Shown: positions 1 to 8,022 of the stretch, piece after piece | Numbering within the stretch: the stretch's first letter is position 1 | Layout: every line of letters begins with the position of its first letter | NCBI GenBank assembly: GCA_036268995.1 | Contig: DATATB010000156.1 | Span: 1 to 18,671 of the forward strand | Direction of reading: 5' to 3' | DNA length: 18,671 nucleotides | Origin: DATATB01 sp036268995 | GTDB lineage: Bacteria; Planctomycetota; Planctomycetia; Pirellulales; PNKZ01 | Program-made: the position numbers and the translations under genes | Notes under the pieces: generated by a model | Database searches by the model: none | Told to the model about the DNA's origin: nothing | Seen by the model: only the letters and a program-made list of their open reading frames with translations

Positions 1-111
1 CGCGACCAAGGCGTCAACCTTCACCAACAGCCGGAATGAGTGGACCTTAGCTCGACAGCGCGATCGCCCTCATCCGGCCTAACGGCCACCTTCTCCCAGA
101 GGGAGAAGGAC
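1..111. repeat. 111-bp direct repeat, copy A (carries a REP-like palindrome)
   Basis: This stretch recurs at 235-345. The two copies differ at seven positions, all within the first 50 bases; the last 61 bases are identical. The identical part contains a REP-like unit at about 67-110: CCCTCATCCG, then a short GCC/GGC stem, then 9-bp arms CCTTCTCCC (89-97) and GGGAGAAGG (101-109) around a 3-base loop. The copy starts at the first base of the window, so its true left edge may lie outside. No gene is supported here. Confidence 0.9.
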
Positions 112-186
112 GCTGCGCGGCCTCCCGGCATGCCCCCGGCCCCGATGTTCGAAAAGCCAGCGTGAGGCCGAGGCGCCATCCAAAGT

Positions 187-231
187 CCTTCTCCCTCTGG
201 GAGAAGGTGGCGGCGCAGCCGACGGATGAGG
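187..231 (+). repeat. REP-like palindromic unit in inverted orientation
   Basis: The 9-bp arms CCTTCTCCC (187-195) and GGGAGAAGG (199-207) are followed by GTGGCGGCGC and CGGATGAGGG. This is the reverse complement of the unit in both flanking direct repeats, with a diverged middle. Together with them it gives three REP units in alternating orientation, like the bacterial interspersed mosaic elements known from other genomes. Sequence between the units (112-186) shows no gene. Confidence 0.85.
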
Positions 232-234
232 GGA

Positions 235-345
235 CGCGACCAAGTCGTCCACCTTCACAAACAGCCCGAATGAGTGAACCTTCACTCGACAGCGCGATCG
301 CCCTCATCCGGCCTAACGGCCACCTTCTCCCAGAGGGAGAAGGAC
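235..345. repeat. 111-bp direct repeat, copy B (carries a REP-like palindrome)
   Basis: This is the second copy of the 1-111 repeat, offset by exactly 234 bases. Its palindrome arms are at 323-331 and 335-343. It also has a perfect 7-bp inverted repeat, GAGTGAA/TTCACTC, at 272-287, which is broken in copy A. The copy ends 11 bases beyond the stop codon of the leftward sulfatase gene. Its 9-bp hairpin would therefore lie in that gene's 3' untranslated RNA and could act as a terminator or RNA stabiliser, although no U-tract follows. Confidence 0.9.
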
Positions 346-356
346 ATTGCTCGCCA

Positions 357-1784
357 TCACTCGTACACCCATTTCGAGACCCAGGGGTCGTCGGTGCGGG
401 TCTGCCAGTCGCGGACTTTGGCCTGAAGCTTTTTGAGCGTTTCAGCGTGCTGCGGGTCGGCGGCCAGGTTTTTCAACTCGCCGGGATCCGACTCCAGATC
501 ATAGAGCTCGTGCCGGGGCCGCTGGATGTAGGCTTGTACGGAGCGCTCGCCGTAGAGACGATCGCCGCGCTTGAGCACGCCTTGCCAGGTGGGCGAATCG
601 TAGAGATCCGAAGCAAACGGATACGGCAACTGGTGGGCGACGTTAAAGATGTATTTGTAGCGGCCGGAGATGATGGCCCGCATCGGGTAATAGGTCGTAA
701 TCTCGTGAAACGTGTGGCTGGCGTAGATTTCGTCCCAGCCGTCGGGATGTGATTGGTCGAGGATGCCGAGAAACGAACGGCCTTGCAACCCGAGGTCGCG
801 CTTTTTGGACTTTTTGGGCTTAGTGGGATCGATCGCCATCATTTTTTCGGGGCTGACGCCCGTGAATTCGAGAATCGTGGGCACCAGGTCGGCAAATGTC
901 ACGCGGGCGTCGGTGACAACCGGACTCGCCTGCCCCGGCCGGCGGACGATCAGCGGCAGGTTCATGCCCGGTTGATAGAGCGTGGTCTTGGCGCCGGGAA
1001 ACGGCGGGCCATTGTCACTAAGCACCATGACGAGCGTGTCGTCGGCATGTCCCGTGTCGGCCAGCGCCGTGAGCAGCGCGCCGATGCCCTGATCCAGCCG
1101 GTTGATCGCCTCCAAGAACTGAGCCCACTCGCGCCGCACCTCGGGCCGATCGGGCAGCCAGGCCGGCGGTGTGGTCTTTTCCGGATCGAAGGCCACTGGC
1201 GTCACGCCCGGGTGCGGCTTCTCGTTGGCGAATCCGCCCGCCCCGGCGGCCCGATGCGGATCAAAGGGACAGAAATATAGAAAGAACGGCCGCTCATCTT
1301 TTTCCGCGAGGAACTTGCGGGCCTCGGCTGCCAGCGCCACGGGGTTGTGGCCGTCGACCTTGTTGTAGTAACGCTCGAAGTGATACACCGGCTCGGGCGC
1401 GACGTGAAACTTGCCTGCCGAGCAGGTGCGATAGCCGGCTTCGGCCAGGGCCACGGGCAGCGTTTTCATCCATTCGTACGTGCGAAAATGGTTGTAGCCG
1501 TGCTCGTGGCCGTAATGGGCCGTGGCGTGGTTGTAGCGGCCCGAGAGAATTACCGAGCGGCAGGCACTGCAGCTCGACGTGGTGCAATATGCCTGGGTGA
1601 AGCGCGTGGCTCCCTCGGCCAGGCGATCGAGATTGGGCGTGCGTGTCTGCCGGTCGCCATAGCAGCCGAGTTGCAGGCCCAAATCGTCGGCCACGATAAC
1701 CAGCACGTTATTTTGTGCCGCCAACGCCGACTGTGCGGCTGCCATGAACAACAGTAGAAACAAGACGACACAGCGGCGAAGCAT
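357..1784 (-). CDS. Exported sulfatase, N-sulfoglucosamine sulfohydrolase-like (S1_8 type)
   Basis: This is a predicted type I sulfatase of 475 residues. The N-terminus has a signal peptide (about 1-22, hydrophobic VVLFLLLFMAAA, cleavage near ALA/AQ), so it should act in the periplasm or outside the cell. Metal ligands D33-D34 sit in VADD. The formylglycine site is C72-S-A-C-R76, followed by the usual SG. The motif SDNGPPFPGAKT supplies the second metal site, and RHELYDLESDPGE marks the C-terminal subdomain. I recall close resemblance to human heparan N-sulfatase (SGSH, about 502 residues), including SHTFHEITTYYPMR and a DPWV C-terminus, so N-sulfated or related aminosugars are the likely substrate. 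The motif has Ala where the common form has Pro. The start is supported by a strong Shine-Dalgarno sequence. The gene diverges from an MFS transporter gene. Class assignment is firm; the exact substrate is inferred. Confidence 0.93.
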   Translation of the reverse strand: MLRRCVVLFLLLFMAAAQSALAAQNNVLVIVADDLGLQLGCYGDRQTRTPNLDRLAEGATRFTQAYCTTSSCSACRSVILSGRYNHATAHYGHEHGYNHFRTYEWMKTLPVALAEAGYRTCSAGKFHVAPEPVYHFERYYNKVDGHNPVALAAEARKFLAEKDERPFFLYFCPFDPHRAAGAGGFANEKPHPGVTPVAFDPEKTTPPAWLPDRPEVRREWAQFLEAINRLDQGIGALLTALADTGHADDTLVMVLSDNGPPFPGAKTTLYQPGMNLPLIVRRPGQASPVVTDARVTFADLVPTILEFTGVSPEKMMAIDPTKPKKSKKRDLGLQGRSFLGILDQSHPDGWDEIYASHTFHEITTYYPMRAIISGRYKYIFNVAHQLPYPFASDLYDSPTWQGVLKRGDRLYGERSVQAYIQRPRHELYDLESDPGELKNLAADPQHAETLKKLQAKVRDWQTRTDDPWVSKWVYE

Positions 1785-1792
1785 GGGTCCGA

Positions 1793-1798
1793 CTCCTC
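1793..1798 (-). promoter_or_regulatory. Shine-Dalgarno sequence of the sulfatase gene
   Basis: On the minus strand GAGGAG lies 8 bases before the ATG of the sulfatase gene. It is one of the few strong ribosome binding sites in the window and supports that start codon. Confidence 0.7.
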
Positions 1799-1937
1799 GG
1801 GTAGCGGTAGCGGCGATTTTCAGCGGCCGTGTTATTGTGAACCACGGCAGAAGGCATGTCCACGCACTGGAGCTAACGGCGCGGCTGGAGCATTCGAGCA
1901 GCCGAGCGCTTGAAGCCGGTGCGGCCAGCGGCTAGCA

Positions 1938-1943
1938 TTGACA
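1938..1943 (+). promoter_or_regulatory. Possible -35 box upstream of the first MFS gene
   Basis: A perfect TTGACA lies 41 bases before the ATG at 1985 in the 200-bp divergent spacer. No convincing -10 hexamer follows at 16-18 bases, so this is only a candidate. If real, it makes a start at the TTG at 1910 impossible. Confidence 0.2.
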
Positions 1944-1984
1944 CGCCTGCCTCGAAACCGTCCCGCCTTTGGAATCGCCGCCGT

Positions 1985-3451
1985 ATGAGTGTCCCGGGTC
2001 CCGCCCCAGCTCGGCTGACGGCCACGCAATGGCTGATCTGCATCATCGCTTCGATCGGCTTCGCGTTTGATATTTACGAACTGCTGATGATGCCGCTGAT
2101 TGCGCGGCCCGCGCTGGCCGAGCTGCTGAAAGTGGATCCCGACACGGCCAGCGGCAACGCGGCGATCCTGCGATGGACCGGATACGTGATGTATGGCAGC
2201 GCCCTGTGCGGCGGAACGTTCGGCCTGCTGGGTGGATATCTGACCGATCTTTTGGGTCGCCGTCGCGTCCTGGTCTGGAGCATTCTATTATATGCCGCCT
2301 CGGCTGCCGCCGCCGGCTATAGCAGCTCGGCGGAAATGCTGCTCGTGCTCCGCTGCACAACGTTTATCGGGGTCTGTGTCGAGTTTGTCGCCGCCGTGGC
2401 GTGGCTTTCCGAGCTGTTTCCCGACGCGCATCAGCGCGAGCGCGTGCTGGGCTATACGCAGGCCTTTTCGTCGATTGGCGGGCTGCTGGTGACAATCGCC
2501 TACAAGCTCTCGGTCGAACACGGGCCCCATCTGCCCGATTGGCTGGCGATCCACGGTGGGCATGCGGCCTGGCGTTATACGTTGATTTCCGGCCTGATCC
2601 CGGCGATCCCCTTGATGGTTATCCGGCCCTTCTTGCCCGAATCGCCGGCCTGGCGGCAAAAGCACGAATCCGGGACACTCAAGCGGCCGAGCATCGGGGA
2701 GCTGTTCGCGCCGCGCTTCCGCCGCACGACGATTGTCACCGCGCTGATGTTTGCGTGCAGCTACGGAGCGGCATTCGGAGCCATCCAATTGGCGCCGCAG
2801 ATTGTGCCGGGGCTTGTGCCGGGGTTGCCCGCGCTCGCCAAACTACGCAAGGACTTGGACGCCGCGCCGCAAGGCTCGACGCAGTACGAAGCGGTGAGGA
2901 GTAAGATTCTTCCGCTGCAGAATCAGCAAAAGCAAATCGTGGGAAACGTGCAGCTCTACCAGGAAATGGGCGGCCTGCTCGGCCGCTTTGTGCTTGCGTT
3001 TCTGGCCGTGCGGATTGTCGGACGGCGTAAGCTGCTGCGAATCTTCCAGGTGCCGGGCTTGATCCTGGTCCCACTCGTGTTCTTCGTTCCGGCGTCCGGT
3101 GCGCTGGGTCCCCAGAGCCTGGAAGTGATGAAGTGGGGGATGGCTATCGCGGGTTTCCTGACGGTGGCACAGTTCAGCTTTTGGGGTAACTACCTGCCTC
3201 GAGTTTACCCTACGTACTTGCGCGGCACGGGTGAGAGCTTCGCCGCCAATGTCGGCGGTCGGATGGTCGGGACCGCCGCCAATCCGGTAGCCACGACGTT
3301 GGCTACGGTTTTGCTAGCCTCGATGCCCACGATCCCACGCCCCGCGGGACTGGCGTATGCCGCGGGGATCGTGGCCCTCGTCGTGTACGCAATTGGTTTG
3401 ATTGCAAGCTTTTGGCTGCCGGAGCCCGGGCCCGAAGAACTGCCGGATTAG
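1985..3451 (+). CDS. MFS transporter with an extended loop after TM7
   Basis: This is an inner-membrane major facilitator of 488 residues, probably carrying a small sugar or organic acid. Twelve hydrophobic segments are expected. The first starts at about residue 15 (WLICIIASIGFAFDIYELL). Motif A is GGYLTDLLGRRR (about 83-94) and FLPESPAWR (about 216-224) marks the central cytoplasmic loop, a sugar-porter/MHS-like pattern. An unusual polar stretch of about 50 residues (about 277-328; KLRKDLDAAPQG through QNQQKQIVGN) lies between TM7 and TM8, on the outer side. The reading frame is open from a TTG at 1910, but I chose the ATG at 1985 because it directly precedes the usual short N-terminus. The ribosome site there is weak. 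It is divergent from the sulfatase gene and 74 bases ahead of a second MFS gene, possibly as one transcript. The substrate cannot be read from sequence. Confidence 0.88.
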   Translation: MSVPGPAPARLTATQWLICIIASIGFAFDIYELLMMPLIARPALAELLKVDPDTASGNAAILRWTGYVMYGSALCGGTFGLLGGYLTDLLGRRRVLVWSILLYAASAAAAGYSSSAEMLLVLRCTTFIGVCVEFVAAVAWLSELFPDAHQRERVLGYTQAFSSIGGLLVTIAYKLSVEHGPHLPDWLAIHGGHAAWRYTLISGLIPAIPLMVIRPFLPESPAWRQKHESGTLKRPSIGELFAPRFRRTTIVTALMFACSYGAAFGAIQLAPQIVPGLVPGLPALAKLRKDLDAAPQGSTQYEAVRSKILPLQNQQKQIVGNVQLYQEMGGLLGRFVLAFLAVRIVGRRKLLRIFQVPGLILVPLVFFVPASGALGPQSLEVMKWGMAIAGFLTVAQFSFWGNYLPRVYPTYLRGTGESFAANVGGRMVGTAANPVATTLATVLLASMPTIPRPAGLAYAAGIVALVVYAIGLIASFWLPEPGPEELPD

Positions 3452-3525
3452 AAGACTCAACAGGGTCGCACTCGTTGAACCGGGTGCCCGTACCCGGCGC
3501 GTAGCACATTGGAGCAGCGATTCAA

Positions 3526-5109
3526 ATGCCGCGTTCCGAACTGATTCAAGACCCGTTGGACGACGCGCTGGCCGGCGCGCCAAAAAACGATTCGATCCAC
3601 TCCGGACAGTGGATGGCGCTGGCCGCGGCGCTGTTGGGCTGGATGTTCGACGGCGCCGAGATGGGCGTCTTCTCGATGGTCGGCCGCACGGCGCTTAAGG
3701 ATCTCATGCCGGGCATGCCCGAAGGCGACGTCGGTTTTTGGTTCGGCGTGATCACGGCCTTGTTCCTGGTCGGGGCCGCTACGGGCGGCGTGCTTTTCGG
3801 CTGGTTGGGCGATCGCATCGGCCGCGTGCGGGCGATGACGCTCAGCGTGCTCGTCTATGCGCTGTTCACGGGTTTGTGCGGCGTCGCCGGCACGGCCTGG
3901 CAGGTCGGGCTGATGCGCTTTATCGCGGCGCTGGGCATGGGCGGCGAATGGTCGCTGGGCGTGGCACTGGTGATGGAAGTCTGGCCCAACCGCTCGCGGG
4001 CGTTGATGGCCGGCTTGATCGGCGCGGCCGCCAATGTCGGTTATCTGTTGGTGGGCGTGATCGGCCTGCAATTGAAGAACTTCCTGGAAGAAATGCGCAC
4101 GCTGCTGGTCGACGTCGGCATGTCGCACGATTGGGTCGAAATGCTCACCGCCCATCAAGGCTGGCGGCTGATGATGCTGATGGGCACGCTGCCGGCGCTG
4201 CTCACGTTTTTTATCCGCATTTTCGTGCCCGAGTCCGAGAAATGGCAGCACGAAAAGGCCAAGGGCTCAACCTCCAACTGGGAAACCAAGGATCTGCTGG
4301 GCGTGGTAGTGGGCGGCCTGGGGCCCATCTTGATTGTCTATGTCTGGAGCGCCGATGTCGGACTGCCGGCGCGGATCCTGGGCTCGATTGCCGGGCTCAC
4401 GATTGCGACTTGCGGCTACACCTGGCCGGTGGTTCGCTTCCTGCACCGGCAAGGCGGCGGCACGCAGGCCGAGAGTCGCGAAATACGGCAAACGCTGACT
4501 CGCATGCTGTTGGCGGCCTGCTTGAGCGGCGTGGCGCTGTTGGGCACCTGGGCCGGCACGCAATGGGTGCCCACTTGGGCCGACCAGCTCACCAATTCCA
4601 ACGCCGCGTTGGGCGCCAAGGAGCACACGCAGATGTGGCTGGCCTTCGGGGCGATCGTGGGCACGATCGCCGCCGCCATGTTGGGCGACTGGATCGGGCG
4701 CCGCCTGGCCTACACGGTGCTGTGCGTGGCCTCGTTTTTCAGCATCTTGGGCGTGTTTCAGCTCAACCACGAATTCGGCACGCCGCTGCTGGCCTGGAGC
4801 TTTATCTCCGGCGCTTGCACCGCGTCATTCTACGGCTGGCTGCCGCTGTATTTGCCCGAGCTGTTTAAGACCAGCTTTCGGGCCACGGGGCAAGGGTTCA
4901 GCTTCAATTTCGGCCGCATTTTGGCAGCGGTGGGCGCTCTGCAAACCGGTACGCTGATGGGCGCTTTTAAGCATGACATCCCGCTGGCCGGCTTCACGAT
5001 CAAGGGCGGCTACCCGCTGGCCTGCTCGGTGATGAGCGCCGTTTACCTGTTCGGCGTCGTGGTCATCTGGTTCCTGCCCGAGACGCGCGGCAAGCCGCTG
5101 CCGGAGTAG
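3526..5109 (+). CDS. MFS transporter (AAHS/sugar-porter-like)
   Basis: This is an inner-membrane major facilitator of 527 residues. TM1 contains GWMFDGAEMGVFS (about 38-50) with acidic residues in the membrane, as in aromatic-acid, sialic-acid and sugar symporters. Motif A is GWLGDRIGRVRAM (about 92-104). RFIAALGMGGEWSLGVALVMEVWP (in two parts, about 131-154) is the TM4-TM5 signature, and the tail is LPETRGKPLPE. A polar loop at about 185-208 (KNFLEEMRTLLVDVGMSHDW) lies between TM5 and TM6. A GGAG 11 bases before the ATG is a weak ribosome site. The tail and TM1 resemble the MFS protein at 12148-13533, so the two are distant paralogues. It ends convergently with the MMPL gene. The substrate is unknown; sialic or other acidic sugars are a guess from context. 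Confidence 0.9.
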   Translation: MPRSELIQDPLDDALAGAPKNDSIHSGQWMALAAALLGWMFDGAEMGVFSMVGRTALKDLMPGMPEGDVGFWFGVITALFLVGAATGGVLFGWLGDRIGRVRAMTLSVLVYALFTGLCGVAGTAWQVGLMRFIAALGMGGEWSLGVALVMEVWPNRSRALMAGLIGAAANVGYLLVGVIGLQLKNFLEEMRTLLVDVGMSHDWVEMLTAHQGWRLMMLMGTLPALLTFFIRIFVPESEKWQHEKAKGSTSNWETKDLLGVVVGGLGPILIVYVWSADVGLPARILGSIAGLTIATCGYTWPVVRFLHRQGGGTQAESREIRQTLTRMLLAACLSGVALLGTWAGTQWVPTWADQLTNSNAALGAKEHTQMWLAFGAIVGTIAAAMLGDWIGRRLAYTVLCVASFFSILGVFQLNHEFGTPLLAWSFISGACTASFYGWLPLYLPELFKTSFRATGQGFSFNFGRILAAVGALQTGTLMGAFKHDIPLAGFTIKGGYPLACSVMSAVYLFGVVVIWFLPETRGKPLPE

Positions 5110-5160
5110 GGGCGGAAATGATGAATGGCGGAGCGCCGGCGAGTAAGCCAGCCATTTAGC

Positions 5161-5178
5161 CCCGTTGCTTGCAACGGG
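5161..5178. terminator. Hairpin between convergent MFS and MMPL genes
   Basis: The arms CCCGTTGC (5161-5168) and GCAACGGG (5171-5178) form a perfect 8-bp stem with a 2-base loop. It lies in the 90-bp gap between the stop of the rightward MFS gene and the stop of the leftward MMPL gene. No long U-tract follows on either strand, so it may be a bidirectional terminator or a small interspersed repeat. Confidence 0.5.
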
Positions 5179-5199
5179 CGGTTTGCACGCGGCCAACGA

Positions 5200-8013
5200 T
5201 CACAGATCCGGCGCGCGGGCTACGCTGCGCTCGGGCCGCATGGCGGGTGCGACATGCGCGGTCTGGCCGGGATGCTCGGCTTCGTCGCGACGCCAGACGG
5301 TGCCTTTGCCGGTGGCGAAGTTGCGACCCGAGGCGTTTTCTTCAGGCTCTTCGTCGGGTCGGTTGCGCGTGATCCACGTCAGCAGGGCCGGCAGCATGAC
5401 GAGCGACGTGAACATGCAGGCGCTCACGCCGATGGTCAGCACGCGGCCCAGGCTCTGCAAGCCCTGGTGCGAAGCGATCATCAAGGCCCCGTAGCCGACG
5501 ATCGTCGTCAGCGCGTCGACCAGCACGGCCACGGCCGTCGACGGGGCCATGCGATAGCGGCCGCGATGCTCGCGGAAGTCGTGGACGATGTGGACGCCCT
5601 CGTCGACGCTGATGCCCAGGATCAGCGGCAGCGCGATCATGTTGGCCGGGTTCAGCGGAATGTTCAGCAGCCCCATGATGCCGAACATCTGCAACACACC
5701 CACCGCCAGCGGCAAAAACGCCAGCAGGGCATAGCGGATGCTACGGAAATCAAACCACAGCAGAAAAAGAATGATGACCAGCGCGTAGAGGGCCGAATTT
5801 TCGTAGCTGGTTTTCATTTCCAGCGATGCTTCGTAGGCCTGCAACGGATTGCCGGTCACGCGCGGGTCGACGCTGCGCACGTCCTTGACGAACTTGGCCA
5901 GTGCACCCATGTCCCAGATGTTGCCGCGACCGTAAATCTTCAACAGATGGCGGTCGTGCTGGCCGACGAAGCGGTGTACCAGGCTGTCGGGCAAGTCGCT
6001 GAGATTGGGCGGCTCGGGATTGGCCATCGATCGCAGCGCGTAGAGCCGCGTCAGCAAGTCGCCGGCCATCTGCTGCTGAAAATGCGAGAGCAGCGCATAG
6101 CAGTCCGAAAGCGGCAGCCGCCGCAGCATGTCGCGCACCTGCTCGAAGTTGCGGGCCGCGCGGGCCTGCTGGCCCAGGATCACCAGATCTTGGGCCTTGG
6201 CGAGCACCCGGCCCAATTCCTCGGGTCGGTCGACCGGGATCAAAGGCGGGCGCTCGGGCAAGGCCATGAGTTGTTTCTGGATGCGCTCGATGATCGGCTG
6301 CTTGACTTCGTGATCGGCCGGCAGCAGCGAAACGATTTCCTCCGTACGTTCCACGCTCTTCAATTTCAGCAGCTTTGCCTTGCGCTCCAGCAGCTCTTCG
6401 CGGCTGTCGGCGATCGAGACCGCGTACCAGACGCTTTGATTGCTCTCGGCCAGCAGCTTGCGCTCCAGTTCGACGCTCTCCAGCCCCACCGGCTGAAGGT
6501 TCAACAGGTTGTGGTCGTACCACAAGTGGCCCACGCCCATGCCCAGGATCACGGTCAGCGCGCAGGTGGAGAGCAGCAGGCGGCCGGGCCGGCGCATCAG
6601 CGGCTCGATCCATTGGTGCACGGCCAGAGGCTCGGGCATGCGACCGCCCAAGCCGCTGCGATCGACCAAGGCAATCGCCGCCGGCAGGATGAGCAGCTCG
6701 GCCGCACAGCAAATCAAGATGCCGCCGCCGGCGATCAGCCCCAATTCGGCCACGCCGGTGAAACTGGTGAAGCCGGCCGCGAAAAACGCCACTGCGGTAG
6801 TGAGCGCGCCGGTCATGATGGCCGGGCCCACGCCCGCGGTGGTCCGCAGCAGGCAGCTCTTCGAATCGCGGCTGGCGCCGCGCAGCTCGAGGTATCGGGC
6901 CACGTAGTGGATGCCGTAGTCGATGCCGATGCCGATGAGCGTGGCCGTGAACGACACGCTCAGAATGTTCAGATGCCCGACCGACAGCGTGACGTAGCCG
7001 AACGACCAGGCCATGCCGATCAGCAGCACGAGGTTCGCGAGCAGCGCGTGGCGAATGCCGCCGAAGCCAGCCACGAACAACAGGGCCACGCCGATCATCG
7101 ACAGCACCGAAGCCCAGAACATGCCGTTCTGGCTGGAGCGCATCTCGTCGTTTTCCATGATCGGCAAGCCGGTCAGCCCGATCTTGGTCTCGGGATGCCG
7201 CACGCGAATCTGTGCGATCAGCGAGCGCAGGGCATCGGTGGCCTCGGAGCAGCGGGCAAAGCCGTCTTTGCCGGGCGCCAGGCGCAAGAGCACAAAGCCC
7301 AAGCGGCCTTCGTTGGTGAGCAGATATTCGGCGCTCAACTCGCTGAGCGTCGCGAACGATTGCGGCATCTCGGGCCAGGGAGACTGATATTGTCGCCGCT
7401 GGCTGAGCGTGGCCAGCAGGCTGTCGCTCAACCGCTCGAGTTCGTGACCGGAGGCTTGGACTTCGGCCGGAATGCTTTTGAGCCCGGCCATTTCCAGGCG
7501 CATGCACATGCCGGCCGTCATGTGGCCCAAGTTGAGCCGCGACCAGTTGCCGTCGACGATCGGGCTGACTTCGCTCAGGAAGCGCTCGACGCCCAGCAGT
7601 TCTTCGCTCGAGAGATAGTGCAGACCTTTGCCGCGGATCTTTTCCAGGTTCACGCCATGCAGCACGGCGTGGAACAACTGGTCATCGCGCGCCAGCAGAT
7701 TGGAAACCTCTTGCAGCACCGGCACGACTTTGTCGCGGTTGGCCCCTTCGACCACGACGACCGCGTCGTCTTCGTCGCCAAACTCGTTGGCATATTCGCG
7801 CCACAGGCGGTTGTAATCGTTGTTCGGATTGACCAGGTCCAGCCGGCTGGTGCGATAGCCCAGGTTCATGCTGGTGTAGACCAGGCAGACCACCGCCAGG
7901 CCTACGGCCAGCGCGATGGTGGTGATGGGCGAGCGCAGCGAGAGCCGGGTGAGCCAAACGAGCGGGCGGCCATAGAAGGCCACCTGTTCCGGCGGCTCGT
8001 GATCGGCTGACAT
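5200..8013 (-). CDS. MMPL/RND-family exporter, HpnN-like
   Basis: This is a proton-driven inner-membrane exporter of 937 residues with the duplicated MMPL/SSD layout. It has TM1 at about 30-47, a large periplasmic domain (about 50-295), a five-helix bundle (about 298-450), a second TM (about 478-495), a second periplasmic domain (about 500-738), and a second bundle (about 740-880). The paired acidic residues expected in RND proton relay are visible: D365 in GIGIDYGIHY and D804 in GISVDEGVH. Length and layout match the hopanoid-associated transporter HpnN group, which moves lipids toward the outer membrane, but no hopanoid gene is nearby. The last 55 residues are a polar tail of low conservation. 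The frame runs 52 codons further upstream. I chose the ATG at 8013 because AGGA lies 5 bases before it and the extension is Arg/Ala-rich with no domain. Family assignment is strong; cargo is inferred. Confidence 0.92.
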   Translation of the reverse strand: MSADHEPPEQVAFYGRPLVWLTRLSLRSPITTIALAVGLAVVCLVYTSMNLGYRTSRLDLVNPNNDYNRLWREYANEFGDEDDAVVVVEGANRDKVVPVLQEVSNLLARDDQLFHAVLHGVNLEKIRGKGLHYLSSEELLGVERFLSEVSPIVDGNWSRLNLGHMTAGMCMRLEMAGLKSIPAEVQASGHELERLSDSLLATLSQRRQYQSPWPEMPQSFATLSELSAEYLLTNEGRLGFVLLRLAPGKDGFARCSEATDALRSLIAQIRVRHPETKIGLTGLPIMENDEMRSSQNGMFWASVLSMIGVALLFVAGFGGIRHALLANLVLLIGMAWSFGYVTLSVGHLNILSVSFTATLIGIGIDYGIHYVARYLELRGASRDSKSCLLRTTAGVGPAIMTGALTTAVAFFAAGFTSFTGVAELGLIAGGGILICCAAELLILPAAIALVDRSGLGGRMPEPLAVHQWIEPLMRRPGRLLLSTCALTVILGMGVGHLWYDHNLLNLQPVGLESVELERKLLAESNQSVWYAVSIADSREELLERKAKLLKLKSVERTEEIVSLLPADHEVKQPIIERIQKQLMALPERPPLIPVDRPEELGRVLAKAQDLVILGQQARAARNFEQVRDMLRRLPLSDCYALLSHFQQQMAGDLLTRLYALRSMANPEPPNLSDLPDSLVHRFVGQHDRHLLKIYGRGNIWDMGALAKFVKDVRSVDPRVTGNPLQAYEASLEMKTSYENSALYALVIILFLLWFDFRSIRYALLAFLPLAVGVLQMFGIMGLLNIPLNPANMIALPLILGISVDEGVHIVHDFREHRGRYRMAPSTAVAVLVDALTTIVGYGALMIASHQGLQSLGRVLTIGVSACMFTSLVMLPALLTWITRNRPDEEPEENASGRNFATGKGTVWRRDEAEHPGQTAHVAPAMRPERSVARAPDL

Positions 8014-8018
8014 AGGCG

Positions 8019-8022
8019 TCCT
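8019..8022 (-). promoter_or_regulatory. Ribosome binding site that sets the MMPL start
   Basis: AGGA on the minus strand lies 5 bases before the ATG at 8013. It favours this start over the upstream in-frame ATG at 8169. Confidence 0.55.

Noticed and set aside
1..345. CRISPR array
   Set aside because: Only two direct copies 234 bases apart, with the palindrome in alternating orientation and no regular spacers; this fits REP elements.
5125..8010. 961-codon rightward open frame opposite the MMPL exporter
   Set aside because: It is in exact antisense codon register with a clear MMPL gene. Its product is Gln/His/Arg/Ala-rich with no domain, as expected from codon avoidance in GC-rich genes.
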